Of a DNA stretch of 64,000 nt, positions 1 through 8,404 are shown piece by piece. Below the pieces are notes generated by a model, which made no database searches, was not told the DNA's origin, and worked only from the letters and a program-made list of their open reading frames with translations. The position numbers were made by a program, and so were the translations under genes. The stretch spans positions 1,131,224 to 1,195,223 of the forward strand of contig NZ_VWWO01000003.1 in the NCBI RefSeq assembly GCF_011752935.1, read 5' to 3'. The first letter of the stretch is position 1. Every line of letters begins with the position of its first letter. The stretch is from Chitinophaga sp. Cy-1792 (GTDB lineage: Bacteria; Bacteroidota; Bacteroidia; Chitinophagales; Chitinophagaceae).

Positions 1-644
1 AGGGGCTTAGCCTCAGTGACCTCATCAATGAAGGTAATCTAGGGTTGATCAAGGCGGCGCAACGTTTCGATGAAACAAAGGGCTTCAAATTCATCTCTTA
101 TGCTGTATGGTGGATTCGCCAATCCATTTTACAGGCGTTAGCTGAACAAGGTCGTCTTGTTCGTCTGCCGCAAAATAAAATTGGCACTTATAACAAAGCG
201 AACAAAGCCTACATGGCATTTGAACAGGAAAACGAACGTGAACCTTCTACCGAGGAACTCGCAGAAATCCTGGAAATGTCCGAATCGGAAATTAACAATA
301 TCTTCCAGAGCAATACCCGTCATATGTCACTGGATGCCCCAGTACATGAAGCTGAAGACGTAGCTATGGGCGACCTCCTGGAAGGTGGCGATATTACCGA
401 CGACGATGTAATGCGCGATTCATTACGTGAAGAGATCCGCAGGGTCCTGAAATCACTCAGCCCTCGTGAAGCAGAAATCGTGAACGCTTATTTCGGTCTG
501 GATGGAGAAAACGGAGCAACAATCGAACAAATCGGTCAGAAATACGATCTGACAAAAGAAAGAATCAGGCAAATTAAAGAACGCGCAATCAAGAGACTGC
601 AAAAAGCTCGTTACAGCGGCGCTTTAAAATCCTATCTGGGATAA
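1..644 (+). CDS. rpoD: RNA polymerase primary sigma factor (RpoD/SigA type), 5' end outside window
   Basis: Housekeeping sigma-70 factor that gives core RNA polymerase its promoter specificity. The reading frame is open from base 3 at the window edge, so the N-terminus is missing; 213 residues remain of the roughly 290 usual in Bacteroidetes. Region 2 is visible as NEGNLGLIKAAQRFDE, FKFISYAVWWIRQSI and GRLVRLPQNK; region 3 follows; region 4 near the C-terminus has the helix-turn-helix (ATIEQIGQKYDLTKERIRQ, then ERAIKRLQKAR). Short size with no large non-conserved insert fits the Bacteroidetes primary sigma rather than the E. coli form. A strong terminator follows, so it is probably transcribed alone or as the last gene of its unit. 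Product call is secure; only the start is unseen. Confidence 0.95.
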   Translation, partial: GLSLSDLINEGNLGLIKAAQRFDETKGFKFISYAVWWIRQSILQALAEQGRLVRLPQNKIGTYNKANKAYMAFEQENEREPSTEELAEILEMSESEINNIFQSNTRHMSLDAPVHEAEDVAMGDLLEGGDITDDDVMRDSLREEIRRVLKSLSPREAEIVNAYFGLDGENGATIEQIGQKYDLTKERIRQIKERAIKRLQKARYSGALKSYLG

Positions 645-738
645 TCAATTTTTTAAATTTATGATCCCGAAGTTGGGAAACCCCCAATTTCCTCATCACG
701 AAAGCAAGAAATCTATATATCCTCTTTATTCTATAAGA

Positions 739-772
739 ACACCGGCCGGTATTTCCATGGCCGGTGTTTTTA
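739..772 (+). terminator. Rho-independent terminator after rpoD
   Basis: Perfect 9-bp stem, ACACCGGCC (739-747) with GGCCGGTGT (759-767), followed by a T-rich tail. It lies between rpoD and trxB and separates the two units. Confidence 0.85.
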
Positions 773-788
773 TTTTGCAAACACAACG

Positions 789-796
789 TATTTTTG
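789..796 (+). promoter_or_regulatory. Candidate -7 box of the trxB promoter
   Basis: TATTTTTG matches the Bacteroidetes -7 consensus TAnnTTTG. It lies just after the rpoD terminator and 51 bp before the trxB ATG. No well-spaced -33 TTTG was found, so this rests on the -7 box alone. Confidence 0.45.
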
Positions 797-847
797 CAGA
801 CTAGTCATATACCAATCATTGAATATTTATACCAGTAACTTAGTAGT

Positions 848-1798
848 ATGGAAAACAAGAATCAGCAAGAACATGTGCATTTACTGATCATCGGTTCCGG
901 CCCCGCCGGCTACACCGCAGCGATATATGCCGCCAGAGCCAACCTCAAACCTGTGCTGTACCAAGGTATCCAGCCAGGTGGCCAGCTCACCATCACCACT
1001 GAAGTAGAAAACTACCCAGGATACCCGGAAGGAATCCAAGGCCCTGAAATGATGGTCGATTTCGAAAAACAAGCTACCAGAATGGGTGCCGACATCCGTT
1101 ATGGCCTGGCTACCTCTGTCGACTTCAGCCAACAGCCTTATAAAATTATCATCGACGAAGAAAAGACAATCACCGCCGACGCCGTGATCATCGCCACCGG
1201 AGCCTCCGCTAAATGGCTCGGTATTCCTTCCGAACAACGCCTCAACGGTAGCGGTGTATCTGCATGCGCCGTTTGTGACGGGTTCTTCTTCCGTGGTAAA
1301 GAAGTTGCCATCGTTGGCGCCGGTGATACCGCCGCCGAAGAAGCACTCTACCTCTCCAAAATGTGCAGCACCGTTCACATGCTCGTACGTCGCGGCGAAA
1401 TGCGCGCCTCTAAAGTGATGCAGGACCGCGTCCTCAAAACTTCCAACATCATCGTTTACTGGAATTCTGAAACAGATGAAGTACTCGGCGATAAAAAAGT
1501 AGAAGCCATCCGCATCCGCAACAATAAAACCAATGAACTCAAAGAAGTGCCTGTAAGCGCCTTCTTCGTAGCCATCGGACACCAGCCTAACTCCGCTATC
1601 TTTAAAGAATACCTGGAACTCGACGATCAGGACTATATCGTTACCGTTCCTGGTACCTCCCGTACCAACGTTGAAGGCGTTTTCGCCTGCGGCGACGTAC
1701 AGGATAAAATCTACCGCCAGGCTGTAACCGCCGCCGGTAGCGGTTGTATGGCTGCCCTCGACGCAGAAAGATATCTCTCTGCCAAAGGCCACCACTAA
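848..1798 (+). CDS. trxB: Thioredoxin reductase
   Basis: FAD/NADPH-dependent disulfide reductase that recycles thioredoxin in the cytoplasm. The 316-residue length is typical of the low-molecular-weight bacterial enzyme. Visible motifs are the FAD-binding GSGPAG near residue 17, the redox-active CAVC (Cys140 and Cys143) inside the NADPH domain, the NADPH-binding GAGDTAAEEA after it, and the C-terminal FAD contact GVFACGDVQD. The ATG at 848 places the FAD motif at the usual distance from the N-terminus. It has its own candidate promoter and is followed by a hairpin terminator, so it looks monocistronic. No thioredoxin gene is visible in the window. Confidence 0.97.
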   Translation: MENKNQQEHVHLLIIGSGPAGYTAAIYAARANLKPVLYQGIQPGGQLTITTEVENYPGYPEGIQGPEMMVDFEKQATRMGADIRYGLATSVDFSQQPYKIIIDEEKTITADAVIIATGASAKWLGIPSEQRLNGSGVSACAVCDGFFFRGKEVAIVGAGDTAAEEALYLSKMCSTVHMLVRRGEMRASKVMQDRVLKTSNIIVYWNSETDEVLGDKKVEAIRIRNNKTNELKEVPVSAFFVAIGHQPNSAIFKEYLELDDQDYIVTVPGTSRTNVEGVFACGDVQDKIYRQAVTAAGSGCMAALDAERYLSAKGHH

Positions 1799-1826
1799 TA
1801 TTATCTCCGATAATACCATATTATCA

Positions 1827-1866
1827 ATGCCGGGCCAGCATCGCGCGAACCCGGCATTCTTTTTAC
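1827..1866 (+). terminator. Rho-independent terminator after trxB
   Basis: 8-bp perfect stem ATGCCGGG (1827-1834) with CCCGGCAT (1850-1857), then TCTTTTTA. It lies 20 bp before the folB start codon. Confidence 0.8.
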
Positions 1867-1885
1867 CTCCCATTCTTATCAGCTC

Positions 1886-2236
1886 ATGCTTACCATCGCT
1901 CTGGAACAAGCCCGGTTTCATGCCTACCACGGATTCTTCCCCGAAGAAACCATCATCGGCAACGAATTTGTCCTGGATATATATGTTCGTATACCCGGCA
2001 CCGTACCCATCGAAGATCTTTCCGAAACTGTTAACTATCAAGGTATTTACGAGATAGCTAAAGCGGTAATGGACATCCCTAAACCACTCCTGGAAGAAGT
2101 GGTCTACATCATCACAGCGCAACTGAAACTCCGCTACCCGGGCATCACACACAGCACCGTTACCCTTCGTAAACTCAATCCTCCCATGGGAGCCAGCATA
2201 CGCAATTCCATGGTAAGCCTGGAAAAAGATTACTGA
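1886..2236 (+). CDS. folB: Dihydroneopterin aldolase
   Basis: Folate-pathway enzyme that cleaves 7,8-dihydroneopterin to 6-hydroxymethyl-dihydropterin and glycolaldehyde. The 116-residue protein has the family pattern: N-terminal LEQARFHAYHGFFPEE, a central TVNYQGIYEIA, and the C-terminal VTLRKLNPPMG carrying the expected catalytic Lys. The size is normal for the T-fold homo-octamer family. It follows trxB after a terminator, with only 20 bp left for a promoter, so transcription may come partly from read-through. No other folate genes are adjacent. Confidence 0.93.
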   Translation: MLTIALEQARFHAYHGFFPEETIIGNEFVLDIYVRIPGTVPIEDLSETVNYQGIYEIAKAVMDIPKPLLEEVVYIITAQLKLRYPGITHSTVTLRKLNPPMGASIRNSMVSLEKDY

Positions 2237-2335
2237 TGTATTCCACTTAACCTTACCGGTTTTAATTTGTTATTTTTCGTAGATTTATAATTGTACGAAC
2301 CCAAACAAATTCAAAAACTAAAAAATACCTGTCCT

Positions 2336-3091
2336 ATGGTGAAGAAAATCATTACAGTTTCCCTATTGCTCTTCACAGCATTGCTAGCCAAAAGCCAGAC
2401 CGTCGATGAAATGGTAGCCCAGGCAAAGCAGTTGGAAACCCAGATGAAAGAACAGGAAGCTTTTGATAAGGATAAGGAAATTCTTAAAATAGATCCCAAC
2501 CAGTTTGATGCACTGGTACAGGCCAGTGAAATGTCGTCCCGAATCGGTAACAGACAAAAAGAAAAATCGGATAAAATTACCTGGTTCAATCAGGCAAAGG
2601 ATTATGCGCAAGAAGCACTTAAGGTAAATCCGAATAGCGCGATGTCGAACTACGTAATGGCAGTAGCCATGGGCCGCATCGCACTGATCTCCGGCGCTAA
2701 AGACAAAGTAGCCGCCTCTAAAGACGTTAAAAAATATGCTGAACTAGCCATCAAATTTGACCCTAAAATGGGACCGGCATGGCATGTACTGGGAAAATGG
2801 AACTTCGAAGTAGCCAACCTCAACGTATTTGAACGCAGCGCAGCTAAAATGCTCTTCGGCGGAATCCCCGATGGCTCCATGGCAAATGCCATCGCTGATT
2901 ATGAAAAATGCCGCCAGCTGGCGCCAGGCTTTATTCTTAACTACTACGAACTGGCGCGCGCCTATAAAGCAAACGATCAGCAGGACAAAGCTATTGAAGT
3001 GCTTAAAAAAGCTCTCACACTCAGAAATATTGCCTACGATGATACCAGCATAAAAGCGGATTGCAAGAAAATGCTGGATGATCTGCAATAA
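2336..3091 (+). CDS. Secreted tetratricopeptide-repeat protein
   Basis: Predicted exported scaffold-like protein of 251 residues. The ATG at 2336 is chosen because it starts a clear signal peptide (MVKKIITVSLLLFTALLAKS then Q); a TTG 45 bp upstream would put 15 charged residues before it. Downstream are helical TPR-like units, for example DFDALVQASEMSS-like, AKDYAQEALKVNPNSA, AELAIKFDPKMGPAWHVLG and ELARAYKANDQQDKAIEVLKKAL. The last two resemble canonical TPRs with the W-LG-Y-A-P pattern. Similar Bacteroidetes proteins are annotated only as TPR proteins; partner and role are unknown. Ends at a convergent double hairpin shared with the MATE gene. Confidence 0.8.
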   Translation: MVKKIITVSLLLFTALLAKSQTVDEMVAQAKQLETQMKEQEAFDKDKEILKIDPNQFDALVQASEMSSRIGNRQKEKSDKITWFNQAKDYAQEALKVNPNSAMSNYVMAVAMGRIALISGAKDKVAASKDVKKYAELAIKFDPKMGPAWHVLGKWNFEVANLNVFERSAAKMLFGGIPDGSMANAIADYEKCRQLAPGFILNYYELARAYKANDQQDKAIEVLKKALTLRNIAYDDTSIKADCKKMLDDLQ

Positions 3092-3108
3092 ATTATAAAA
3101 TATTTTAA

Positions 3109-3147
3109 GAGAAACTCCCGTCAGCCGCAGGCTGACGGGAGTTTCTC
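3109..3147. terminator. 18-bp perfect hairpin, bidirectional terminator
   Basis: GAGAAACTCCCGTCAGCC (3109-3126) pairs perfectly with 3130-3147 around a 3-nt loop. It is followed by TTTT on the plus strand. It lies between the convergent TPR and MATE genes and should stop the TPR transcript. Confidence 0.85.
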
Positions 3148-3180
3148 TTTTATGGGGAGATCGAAGATCTCCCCATAAAA
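3148..3180. terminator. Second perfect hairpin adjoining the first
   Basis: TTTTATGGGGAGATC (3148-3162) pairs perfectly with GATCTCCCCATAAAA (3166-3180) around a GAA loop, 15 bp. It directly abuts the first hairpin. On the minus strand the arm ends in TTTT, so it probably serves the MATE transcript. Confidence 0.75.
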
Positions 3181-3196
3181 GAGAAAACTAATTGAA

Positions 3197-4528
3197 TTAA
3201 ATAACTTTCCCCTTCCATCTACCACTCTTCAGGTATAAAGTACTGATCACCATAATGATAATCCAGTAAAAGAAATCAGCCCCCCAGGCATAAGCCAGCG
3301 GACTTTGCATTCTTTCTATCACCACATCACAATAAACCAGGTAACCTATAACCGCCAGGATCTCAGTAAACAGGTTCATCCTGGTGTTGCCGGTACCGGT
3401 CACACCACTCAGCACTACTGCCGAAATCGCCATCAGTATGGTACTCAGGGAAATAACGCGTATGGAAGGTATCGCCGCAGTAATCAGATCTGCATCATTC
3501 GTATAAATGTGAAGCAGGGTATAAGGGAAGATGTTGACCAGTATGCAGATGACCAGCGCACAACCCAGACTGATCAAGGAAATCCGCCTGATAGCCATAA
3601 ACACCTGGTCCGACTTACCCTGGCCAATCAGATTGCTGACCATCGTATTACAGGTAGCCGCCAGTGCCCAGGTAAAAATCCCAAAGAACCCGAAAACACT
3701 GCGTAACATATTGGAAATGGCCAGTGGCCGCTCTCCCAGGTGTTCTATAAATATAAAAAACACGAACCAGCTGCCAATGCTGAATAAAAATTGCACAATG
3801 ATAGGAGCAGAAACATTCAGAATGTTTTTCAACACCTCCCAGGATGGCTTCATATAGCTAAAGAGACTATATTTAATATTATATCTCTTTATAAATAAAA
3901 TACTGTACGCTACAATAAAACCAGTGGATTCTGCCAGTATACTGGCCACGGCAGCGCCATTCAGGCCCATTGGCTGAAATCCCAGCTTACCGAATATCAG
4001 TGTGTAGTCAAAATAGATATTTACGAGCTCCTGGAAAATAGAGGTGATGGCCAGTATCCTGGAGTGGCCGCTTCCGATATAAAAGGCATTGGCCATACTC
4101 AGCATCATCAGCATCGGCAATCCCCAGATACGTATACGGATAAACGAAATGGCCGCGTTATAAATCTCAGGGTTATGTAATACATGTGAAAAGAAGTACG
4201 GTGTTGCCAGTAAGGTGATCATAATGGCCACCAGGGAACAGGCGAGTCCTAATATAAGTCCGTTGCCGAAAAGTTGCCCGATGCCGGCATATTGCAACTG
4301 TCCGGCACGGCGGGCAATCAATACCTGCATGCCGTTATTCAGACCATAGGCAATCATATACATCACCAGGTAATAAATACCGGCAATACCGTTTGCCGCC
4401 AGCTCCAGTTCTCCTAACCTTCCCAGGAATGCGGTATTGGTCATATGATTTATCTGAGGGATGATCAGGGCCAGGCATATAGGGGCTGCAATCTTAAAAA
4501 TATCCCTGTTCGAAACTTCCAGTTGCAT
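3197..4528 (-). CDS. MATE family multidrug/cation efflux transporter
   Basis: Inner-membrane antiporter, about 12 predicted membrane helices over 443 residues, exporting organic cations or drugs against a Na+ or H+ gradient. The N-terminal half begins IFKIAAPICLALIIPQINHMTNTAFLG, typical of MatE domain 1, and a second similar half starts around residue 225 (LKNILNVSAPIIVQFL). An in-frame ATG at 4579 would add 17 residues, but a perfect -7 box lies inside that extension (4555-4562), so the ATG at 4528 is preferred. Substrate cannot be read from sequence. Divergent from the DUF3822 gene; convergent with the TPR gene. Confidence 0.9.
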   Translation of the reverse strand: MQLEVSNRDIFKIAAPICLALIIPQINHMTNTAFLGRLGELELAANGIAGIYYLVMYMIAYGLNNGMQVLIARRAGQLQYAGIGQLFGNGLILGLACSLVAIMITLLATPYFFSHVLHNPEIYNAAISFIRIRIWGLPMLMMLSMANAFYIGSGHSRILAITSIFQELVNIYFDYTLIFGKLGFQPMGLNGAAVASILAESTGFIVAYSILFIKRYNIKYSLFSYMKPSWEVLKNILNVSAPIIVQFLFSIGSWFVFFIFIEHLGERPLAISNMLRSVFGFFGIFTWALAATCNTMVSNLIGQGKSDQVFMAIRRISLISLGCALVICILVNIFPYTLLHIYTNDADLITAAIPSIRVISLSTILMAISAVVLSGVTGTGNTRMNLFTEILAVIGYLVYCDVVIERMQSPLAYAWGADFFYWIIIMVISTLYLKSGRWKGKVI

Positions 4529-4554
4529 GTGCGCGTAACCGTATTTGGTGTTGG

Positions 4555-4562
4555 CAAAGATA
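4555..4562 (-). promoter_or_regulatory. -7 box of the MATE gene promoter
   Basis: On the minus strand this reads TATCTTTG, a perfect TAnnTTTG. Transcription would begin near 4549, upstream of the ATG at 4528 but downstream of the ATG at 4579, which decides the start codon. Confidence 0.6.
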
Positions 4563-4624
4563 TACTTCCTTGAAGGCAATTAAAGTAAAAAGTTTATTAT
4601 TGTGTTTCAATTGAACTCTATAAC

Positions 4625-5500
4625 ATGCCTGTGGCCTATAACATCCATCCTGCATTTACGGTAGACGATGAAACGCTGCTGGAAACCGATCTTACCTCCT
4701 GTCACCTGCTGGTGCTGGTAAGTACCGGCGCTTTCAGCTATGTGGTGTATGAGCCTGCTGCAAAGAAATTTCTGGCATTAAAATCCTATCATTTTCAGCC
4801 GCAGAAAATAGCGCTGGCTGATCTGGAGATGATCGAAGAAGTGTTTGAGATAGACAAACTATTAATAACCGCCTTCAAAACAGTACTGCTGGCCTTCGAT
4901 ATGGGCAATGGCGTACTGGTTCCCCAGCAATATTTCAACGCTTCCCTCAAAAAAGATTACCTGCATATTTCACAACCTGAAAAAATGCAGGAAGCCGTAC
5001 TATCCGACATAATTTATGGTCAGCCTTTTGTGAATGTCTACAGTCTGGATAAAGACCTGTTAGGCTTCTTACGAAAGGAGTTTTCTTCAGACCTGGTCAT
5101 TCATGCTAACTCTGCCCTGCTGCTGGCTTATACCCGCGACCTGGATTTTCAGTCCAGCGAAGGGGTGGCCTTTGTAGAAGTGCAGCGCACTGCTTTCACG
5201 CTCACCGTCTATAAAAACGGTAAGCTCCTGATTCAGCAAAGCTTCGATTACCAGACAGGTTTAGATGTTGTTTACCAGCTGGTAAGCACGCTCAGGCAGT
5301 TACAGTTAGATGAACAACAGATAAAGGTGAAACTTTCCGGGGCACTCGTAAAAGATAATGCCGTTTACCAGGAAATGTACAAATTCATCCCTAATCTGGA
5401 GTGGGCACAACGCCTGCCTGGTTTTAACTATATCGGTAAAATGCAGGAAATACCAGGCTATTATTTTCACAACCTGTATGCTTTAGCATTATGCGTATAA
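4625..5500 (+). CDS. DUF3822 family protein
   Basis: Bacteroidetes-specific protein of 291 residues with unknown function, recognised from its overall sequence (for example DMGNGVLVPQQYF, then GLDVVYQLVSTLRQLQ) and from its typical place in front of rsmD. No signal peptide or membrane helix is seen, so it is probably cytoplasmic. Family members are thought to have an actin/hexokinase-like ATPase fold; I cannot confirm that here. It overlaps rsmD by 10 bp, so translation is probably coupled, and it heads a unit with rsmD, coaD and a thioesterase. Confidence 0.8.
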   Translation: MPVAYNIHPAFTVDDETLLETDLTSCHLLVLVSTGAFSYVVYEPAAKKFLALKSYHFQPQKIALADLEMIEEVFEIDKLLITAFKTVLLAFDMGNGVLVPQQYFNASLKKDYLHISQPEKMQEAVLSDIIYGQPFVNVYSLDKDLLGFLRKEFSSDLVIHANSALLLAYTRDLDFQSSEGVAFVEVQRTAFTLTVYKNGKLLIQQSFDYQTGLDVVYQLVSTLRQLQLDEQQIKVKLSGALVKDNAVYQEMYKFIPNLEWAQRLPGFNYIGKMQEIPGYYFHNLYALALCV

Positions 5501-6054
5501 TTGGAGGAGCGAGTGGAGGCAGGAGATTTCAGCCACCGGCAAAAATGGCCCATACCAGGCCAACTACAGACATCGCCAAAGGTGGACTGTTCAATATTTT
5601 AGAGAATAACCTGGACATCTCAACTTTAAAAACACTGGACCTGTTTGGTGGTACCGGAAGTATCAGTTACGAACTGGCTTCCCGCGGGGCCACAGATATG
5701 ACGGTAGTAGAAAAAGATCCGTCCATGGCGGATTATATCGCCAAAACGGCACGATCCCTGGATATCACTTCCCTGAAAGTAGTGAAAATGGACGTTTTCA
5801 AATACCTTCAGCAATGTAACGAACAGTTCGATTTTATATTCGCTGATCCTCCCTACGCGTTGGAAACGCTGGATAAATTACCGCTGATAGTATTTGAAAA
5901 ACAATTACTTACCCCGGAAGGATGGCTGGTCATTGAACATACCAATCACAACAATTTCAAAGAATATTCTTATTACCGATCAGAGCGAAATTATGGCGCC
6001 ACCATTTTCTCTATCTTTATAAATAGAGAAGAACTGAAGCGCAATAACCCGTAA
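5491..6054 (+). CDS. rsmD: 16S rRNA (guanine(966)-N(2))-methyltransferase
   Basis: SAM-dependent methyltransferase that modifies G966 of 16S rRNA during 30S assembly. The 187-residue protein starts with MRIIGGASGGRRF, the usual RsmD N-terminus. It shows the SAM motif I LDLFGGTGSISYE and the catalytic DPPY at residues 119-122. The ATG lies within the last codons of the DUF3822 gene (10-bp overlap). coaD follows after 19 bp; rsmD-coaD adjacency is common across bacteria, which supports both calls. Confidence 0.95.
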   Translation: MRIIGGASGGRRFQPPAKMAHTRPTTDIAKGGLFNILENNLDISTLKTLDLFGGTGSISYELASRGATDMTVVEKDPSMADYIAKTARSLDITSLKVVKMDVFKYLQQCNEQFDFIFADPPYALETLDKLPLIVFEKQLLTPEGWLVIEHTNHNNFKEYSYYRSERNYGATIFSIFINREELKRNNP

Positions 6055-6073
6055 CAATCTAATTCAGACCCTT

Positions 6074-6553
6074 ATGAGTATATGTCTTTTTCCGGGCACC
6101 TTCGATCCCATCACGCTCGGACATACAGATGTAATTGACCGTGCATTGGACCTTTTCGAGAAACTGGTTATCGGAATAGGCTACAATAGTGCGAAAAAGC
6201 CCATGTTTCCGCTGGAACAGCGTATAGACTGGATCAGGGAGATTTATAAAGATGATAAACGGATTGAAGTAGCTGCTTACGAAGGTCTTACCATAGATTT
6301 TTGCAGAAAGATCAACGCGAAATATATCCTCCGCGGAATCCGCTATGTGAGTGATTTTGAGTATGAAAAGGCTATTGCCGATGTAAACCGTACCATAGAT
6401 CCAACCATCGAAACAATTTTCCTGACCTGTACACCGCAGTTTTCCAGCATCGCAAGTACGCTGGTAAGAGATATTTACAGGAATGGGGGAGATGTGACAC
6501 CGTTTGTTCCTGCAGCAGTTTTAAAGGCATTACATAATCAAGCACAACAATAA
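6074..6553 (+). CDS. coaD: Phosphopantetheine adenylyltransferase
   Basis: Transfers AMP from ATP to 4'-phosphopantetheine in coenzyme A biosynthesis. The 159-residue length is standard. The N-terminal nucleotidyltransferase motif FPGTFDPITLGH is complete, with the catalytic T/HxGH-type His in TLGH. Other signatures are LRGIRYVSDFEYE and the C-terminal SSTLVRDIYRNGGDVTPFVP. It lies downstream of rsmD in the usual order and 11 bp before the thioesterase gene. Confidence 0.96.
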   Translation: MSICLFPGTFDPITLGHTDVIDRALDLFEKLVIGIGYNSAKKPMFPLEQRIDWIREIYKDDKRIEVAAYEGLTIDFCRKINAKYILRGIRYVSDFEYEKAIADVNRTIDPTIETIFLTCTPQFSSIASTLVRDIYRNGGDVTPFVPAAVLKALHNQAQQ

Positions 6554-6564
6554 AATCTGTTTAT

Positions 6565-6996
6565 ATGAAAGCGATCTGGCATTCTACGGATGTTTCTCTG
6601 GAACAGCTGAATGAAATGGGTGCCGGCACTATGGCCGAAACCCTGGGGATGGAGTTTACAGAAATCGGTCCCGACTACCTGAGAATCATGATGCCGGTAG
6701 ATCAACGCACCGTGCAGCCTTACGGACTCCTGCATGGTGGCGCTTCTGTGGCGCTGGCAGAAACAGTAGGAAGTGTAGGGTCGGGCTTAATTATTGATCC
6801 GGCAAAATATATTTGTGTGGGTATGGAGATAAATGCCAATCATATCCGTGGCGTAAAGAGCGGATACGTACATGCATTGGCAAAGCCCCTGCACATCGGA
6901 TCTACCAGCCACGTATGGGAAATCCGTATCACGGACGATGAGCATAAACTGGTTTGCGCAAGCAGATTGACGGTAGCCATTCTGGCAAAAAGATAA
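6565..6996 (+). CDS. Hotdog-fold thioesterase (PaaI/YdiI type)
   Basis: Small acyl-CoA thioesterase of 143 residues. The active-site segment GLLHGGASVALAETVGSVGS carries HGG and the catalytic Glu of the YdiI/MenI-type subgroup. That subgroup hydrolyses 1,4-dihydroxy-2-naphthoyl-CoA in menaquinone synthesis, but other aromatic acyl-CoA thioesterases look alike and no men genes are nearby, so substrate is left open. It is the last gene of the DUF3822-rsmD-coaD unit and is followed by a terminator at 7023-7049. Confidence 0.88.
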   Translation: MKAIWHSTDVSLEQLNEMGAGTMAETLGMEFTEIGPDYLRIMMPVDQRTVQPYGLLHGGASVALAETVGSVGSGLIIDPAKYICVGMEINANHIRGVKSGYVHALAKPLHIGSTSHVWEIRITDDEHKLVCASRLTVAILAKR

Positions 6997-7022
6997 TTCA
7001 ACTCTTAATCTTTATCATTAAT

Positions 7023-7049
7023 AAGGCGACAAAATGTATGTCGCTTTAT
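7023..7049 (+). terminator. Terminator of the DUF3822-rsmD-coaD-thioesterase unit
   Basis: AAGGCGAC (7023-7030) pairs with GTCGCTTT (7040-7047; one G-U pair) and runs into ATTTTTCTTTTTC. An ATG at 7034 lies in the loop, which argues against it as the start of the next gene. Confidence 0.7.
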
Positions 7050-7063
7050 TTTTCTTTTTCTGT

Positions 7064-8368
7064 ATGAAGCATTTTATTTGCCTGTTGTTGTGCCTTTACT
7101 TTATACCTGCAGTATTCGCTCAGCAGAAATCTCCCATCGTTACTTCAGATATCCCGCTTTTCTGGAAAACTTATGATGTGGTAACCCGTATTTCGGATAG
7201 TTCCCAACAGGCAGCATTATTTCAGGAAATGTATATTAACAAAGGGTCAGCTGGCCTCATAGCCATGATGGAGGCCAGACGTTATACTATCGCAGATTAT
7301 TTAACTGCTTTTAAGAATTATCCTGAATTCTGGAAATCTATGCGGCCCAATATGATGAAAGCAGATAAATATGCTGCTGAGATCCAGCAAGGTATAACAG
7401 CCTTTAGAAAAATCTATCCGGCTAAGCCCGCTACTATCTACTTTACTGTGGGGGCTATGCGTTCCAATGGTACTACCCAGGCTGACAAAGTATTAATCGG
7501 AGCTGAAATAGCAATGGCAGACTCATCTGTGGTGACCACAGAATTATCGCCGCGATTCGAACATCTCAAATCTTTTTTCAAAACCAATCCAATAAAGGAT
7601 ATTGTTTTTTTAAATGTGCACGAATATGTGCATACACAGCAGAAAAGTACGATTGGGGATTATCTTTTGACACAATGTGTATTGGAAGGAGTTGCTGAAT
7701 TCGTGGCAGTAAAGTCAATGGGTATTCCTTCTCCCAATCCTCCGATTGCGTATGGAAAAGCAAATGATGCGGCACTTAAACTCGCTTTTTCCAAATGTAT
7801 GTTTACGCCATTTACTGACAACTGGCTGTATAACAACACAAAGAATCCGTTTGGAATGCGTGATCTGGGCTATTATATGGGATACGCATTATGTGAAAAG
7901 TACTATGAACAGGCAAAAGACAAGAAAGCTGCCATCAAATCCATGATAGAGCTGGATTACAACAACGATACCCTTTTATATCGATTTGTAGATAGTTCAC
8001 ATTACTTCGCCTATCCCATAGCAGCATTGAAGGCTGCCTATGAAGCCAGCCGCCCCGGCGTTACAGGAATATCCGGACTGGATAAACGATTTGATGGGAA
8101 GGTCGCGCCGGGAAAAAAGACGATTACAATTCAGTTCTCTCAGCCACTGGATCCCCGTTTCCGGAATTTTGAAATAGGCCCCGCAGGAGAGGCTTCGCTA
8201 ATGAAAGTGCAAAAAGTAATAGGCTTTACCACCAATACCAGTGCTTTGATTGTGGAGGCAGACTTACAGCCTAATAAGCATTATCAGTTGGTAATCGGGG
8301 AGGAGTTTCGTACCAAAGAAAGTATTCCCCTGAAAAAATACCTTATCGATATTCAAACAGGGGAATAG
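7064..8368 (+). CDS. Secreted gluzincin-like putative Zn protease (DUF2268/GldB-like)
   Basis: Predicted exported metallopeptidase of 434 residues. A signal peptide (MKHFICLLLCLYFIPAVFA, QQ) supports the ATG at 7064; the in-frame ATG at 7034 lies inside the upstream terminator. The zinc motif HEYVH is at residues 186-190, and the downstream Glu of a gluzincin is probably Glu208 or Glu212 in LEGVAEFVA. A second helical part contains LGYYMGYALCEKYYEQAKDKK. The last ~90 residues (KKTITIQFSQPLDPRF onward) look like an Ig-like beta domain. The sequence resembles DUF2268 and GldB-like proteins of Bacteroidetes only loosely. Substrate unknown. Confidence 0.7.
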   Translation: MKHFICLLLCLYFIPAVFAQQKSPIVTSDIPLFWKTYDVVTRISDSSQQAALFQEMYINKGSAGLIAMMEARRYTIADYLTAFKNYPEFWKSMRPNMMKADKYAAEIQQGITAFRKIYPAKPATIYFTVGAMRSNGTTQADKVLIGAEIAMADSSVVTTELSPRFEHLKSFFKTNPIKDIVFLNVHEYVHTQQKSTIGDYLLTQCVLEGVAEFVAVKSMGIPSPNPPIAYGKANDAALKLAFSKCMFTPFTDNWLYNNTKNPFGMRDLGYYMGYALCEKYYEQAKDKKAAIKSMIELDYNNDTLLYRFVDSSHYFAYPIAALKAAYEASRPGVTGISGLDKRFDGKVAPGKKTITIQFSQPLDPRFRNFEIGPAGEASLMKVQKVIGFTTNTSALIVEADLQPNKHYQLVIGEEFRTKESIPLKKYLIDIQTGE

Positions 8369-8404
8369 TGGATGGCAGACATGCTACCTGCTTATAAGAA
8401 TATC

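Noticed and set aside
881..2152. 423-residue minus-strand frame opposite trxB and folB
   Set aside because: Spans two well-supported genes on the other strand and an intrinsic terminator; its sequence has no recognisable domain. A codon-bias shadow.
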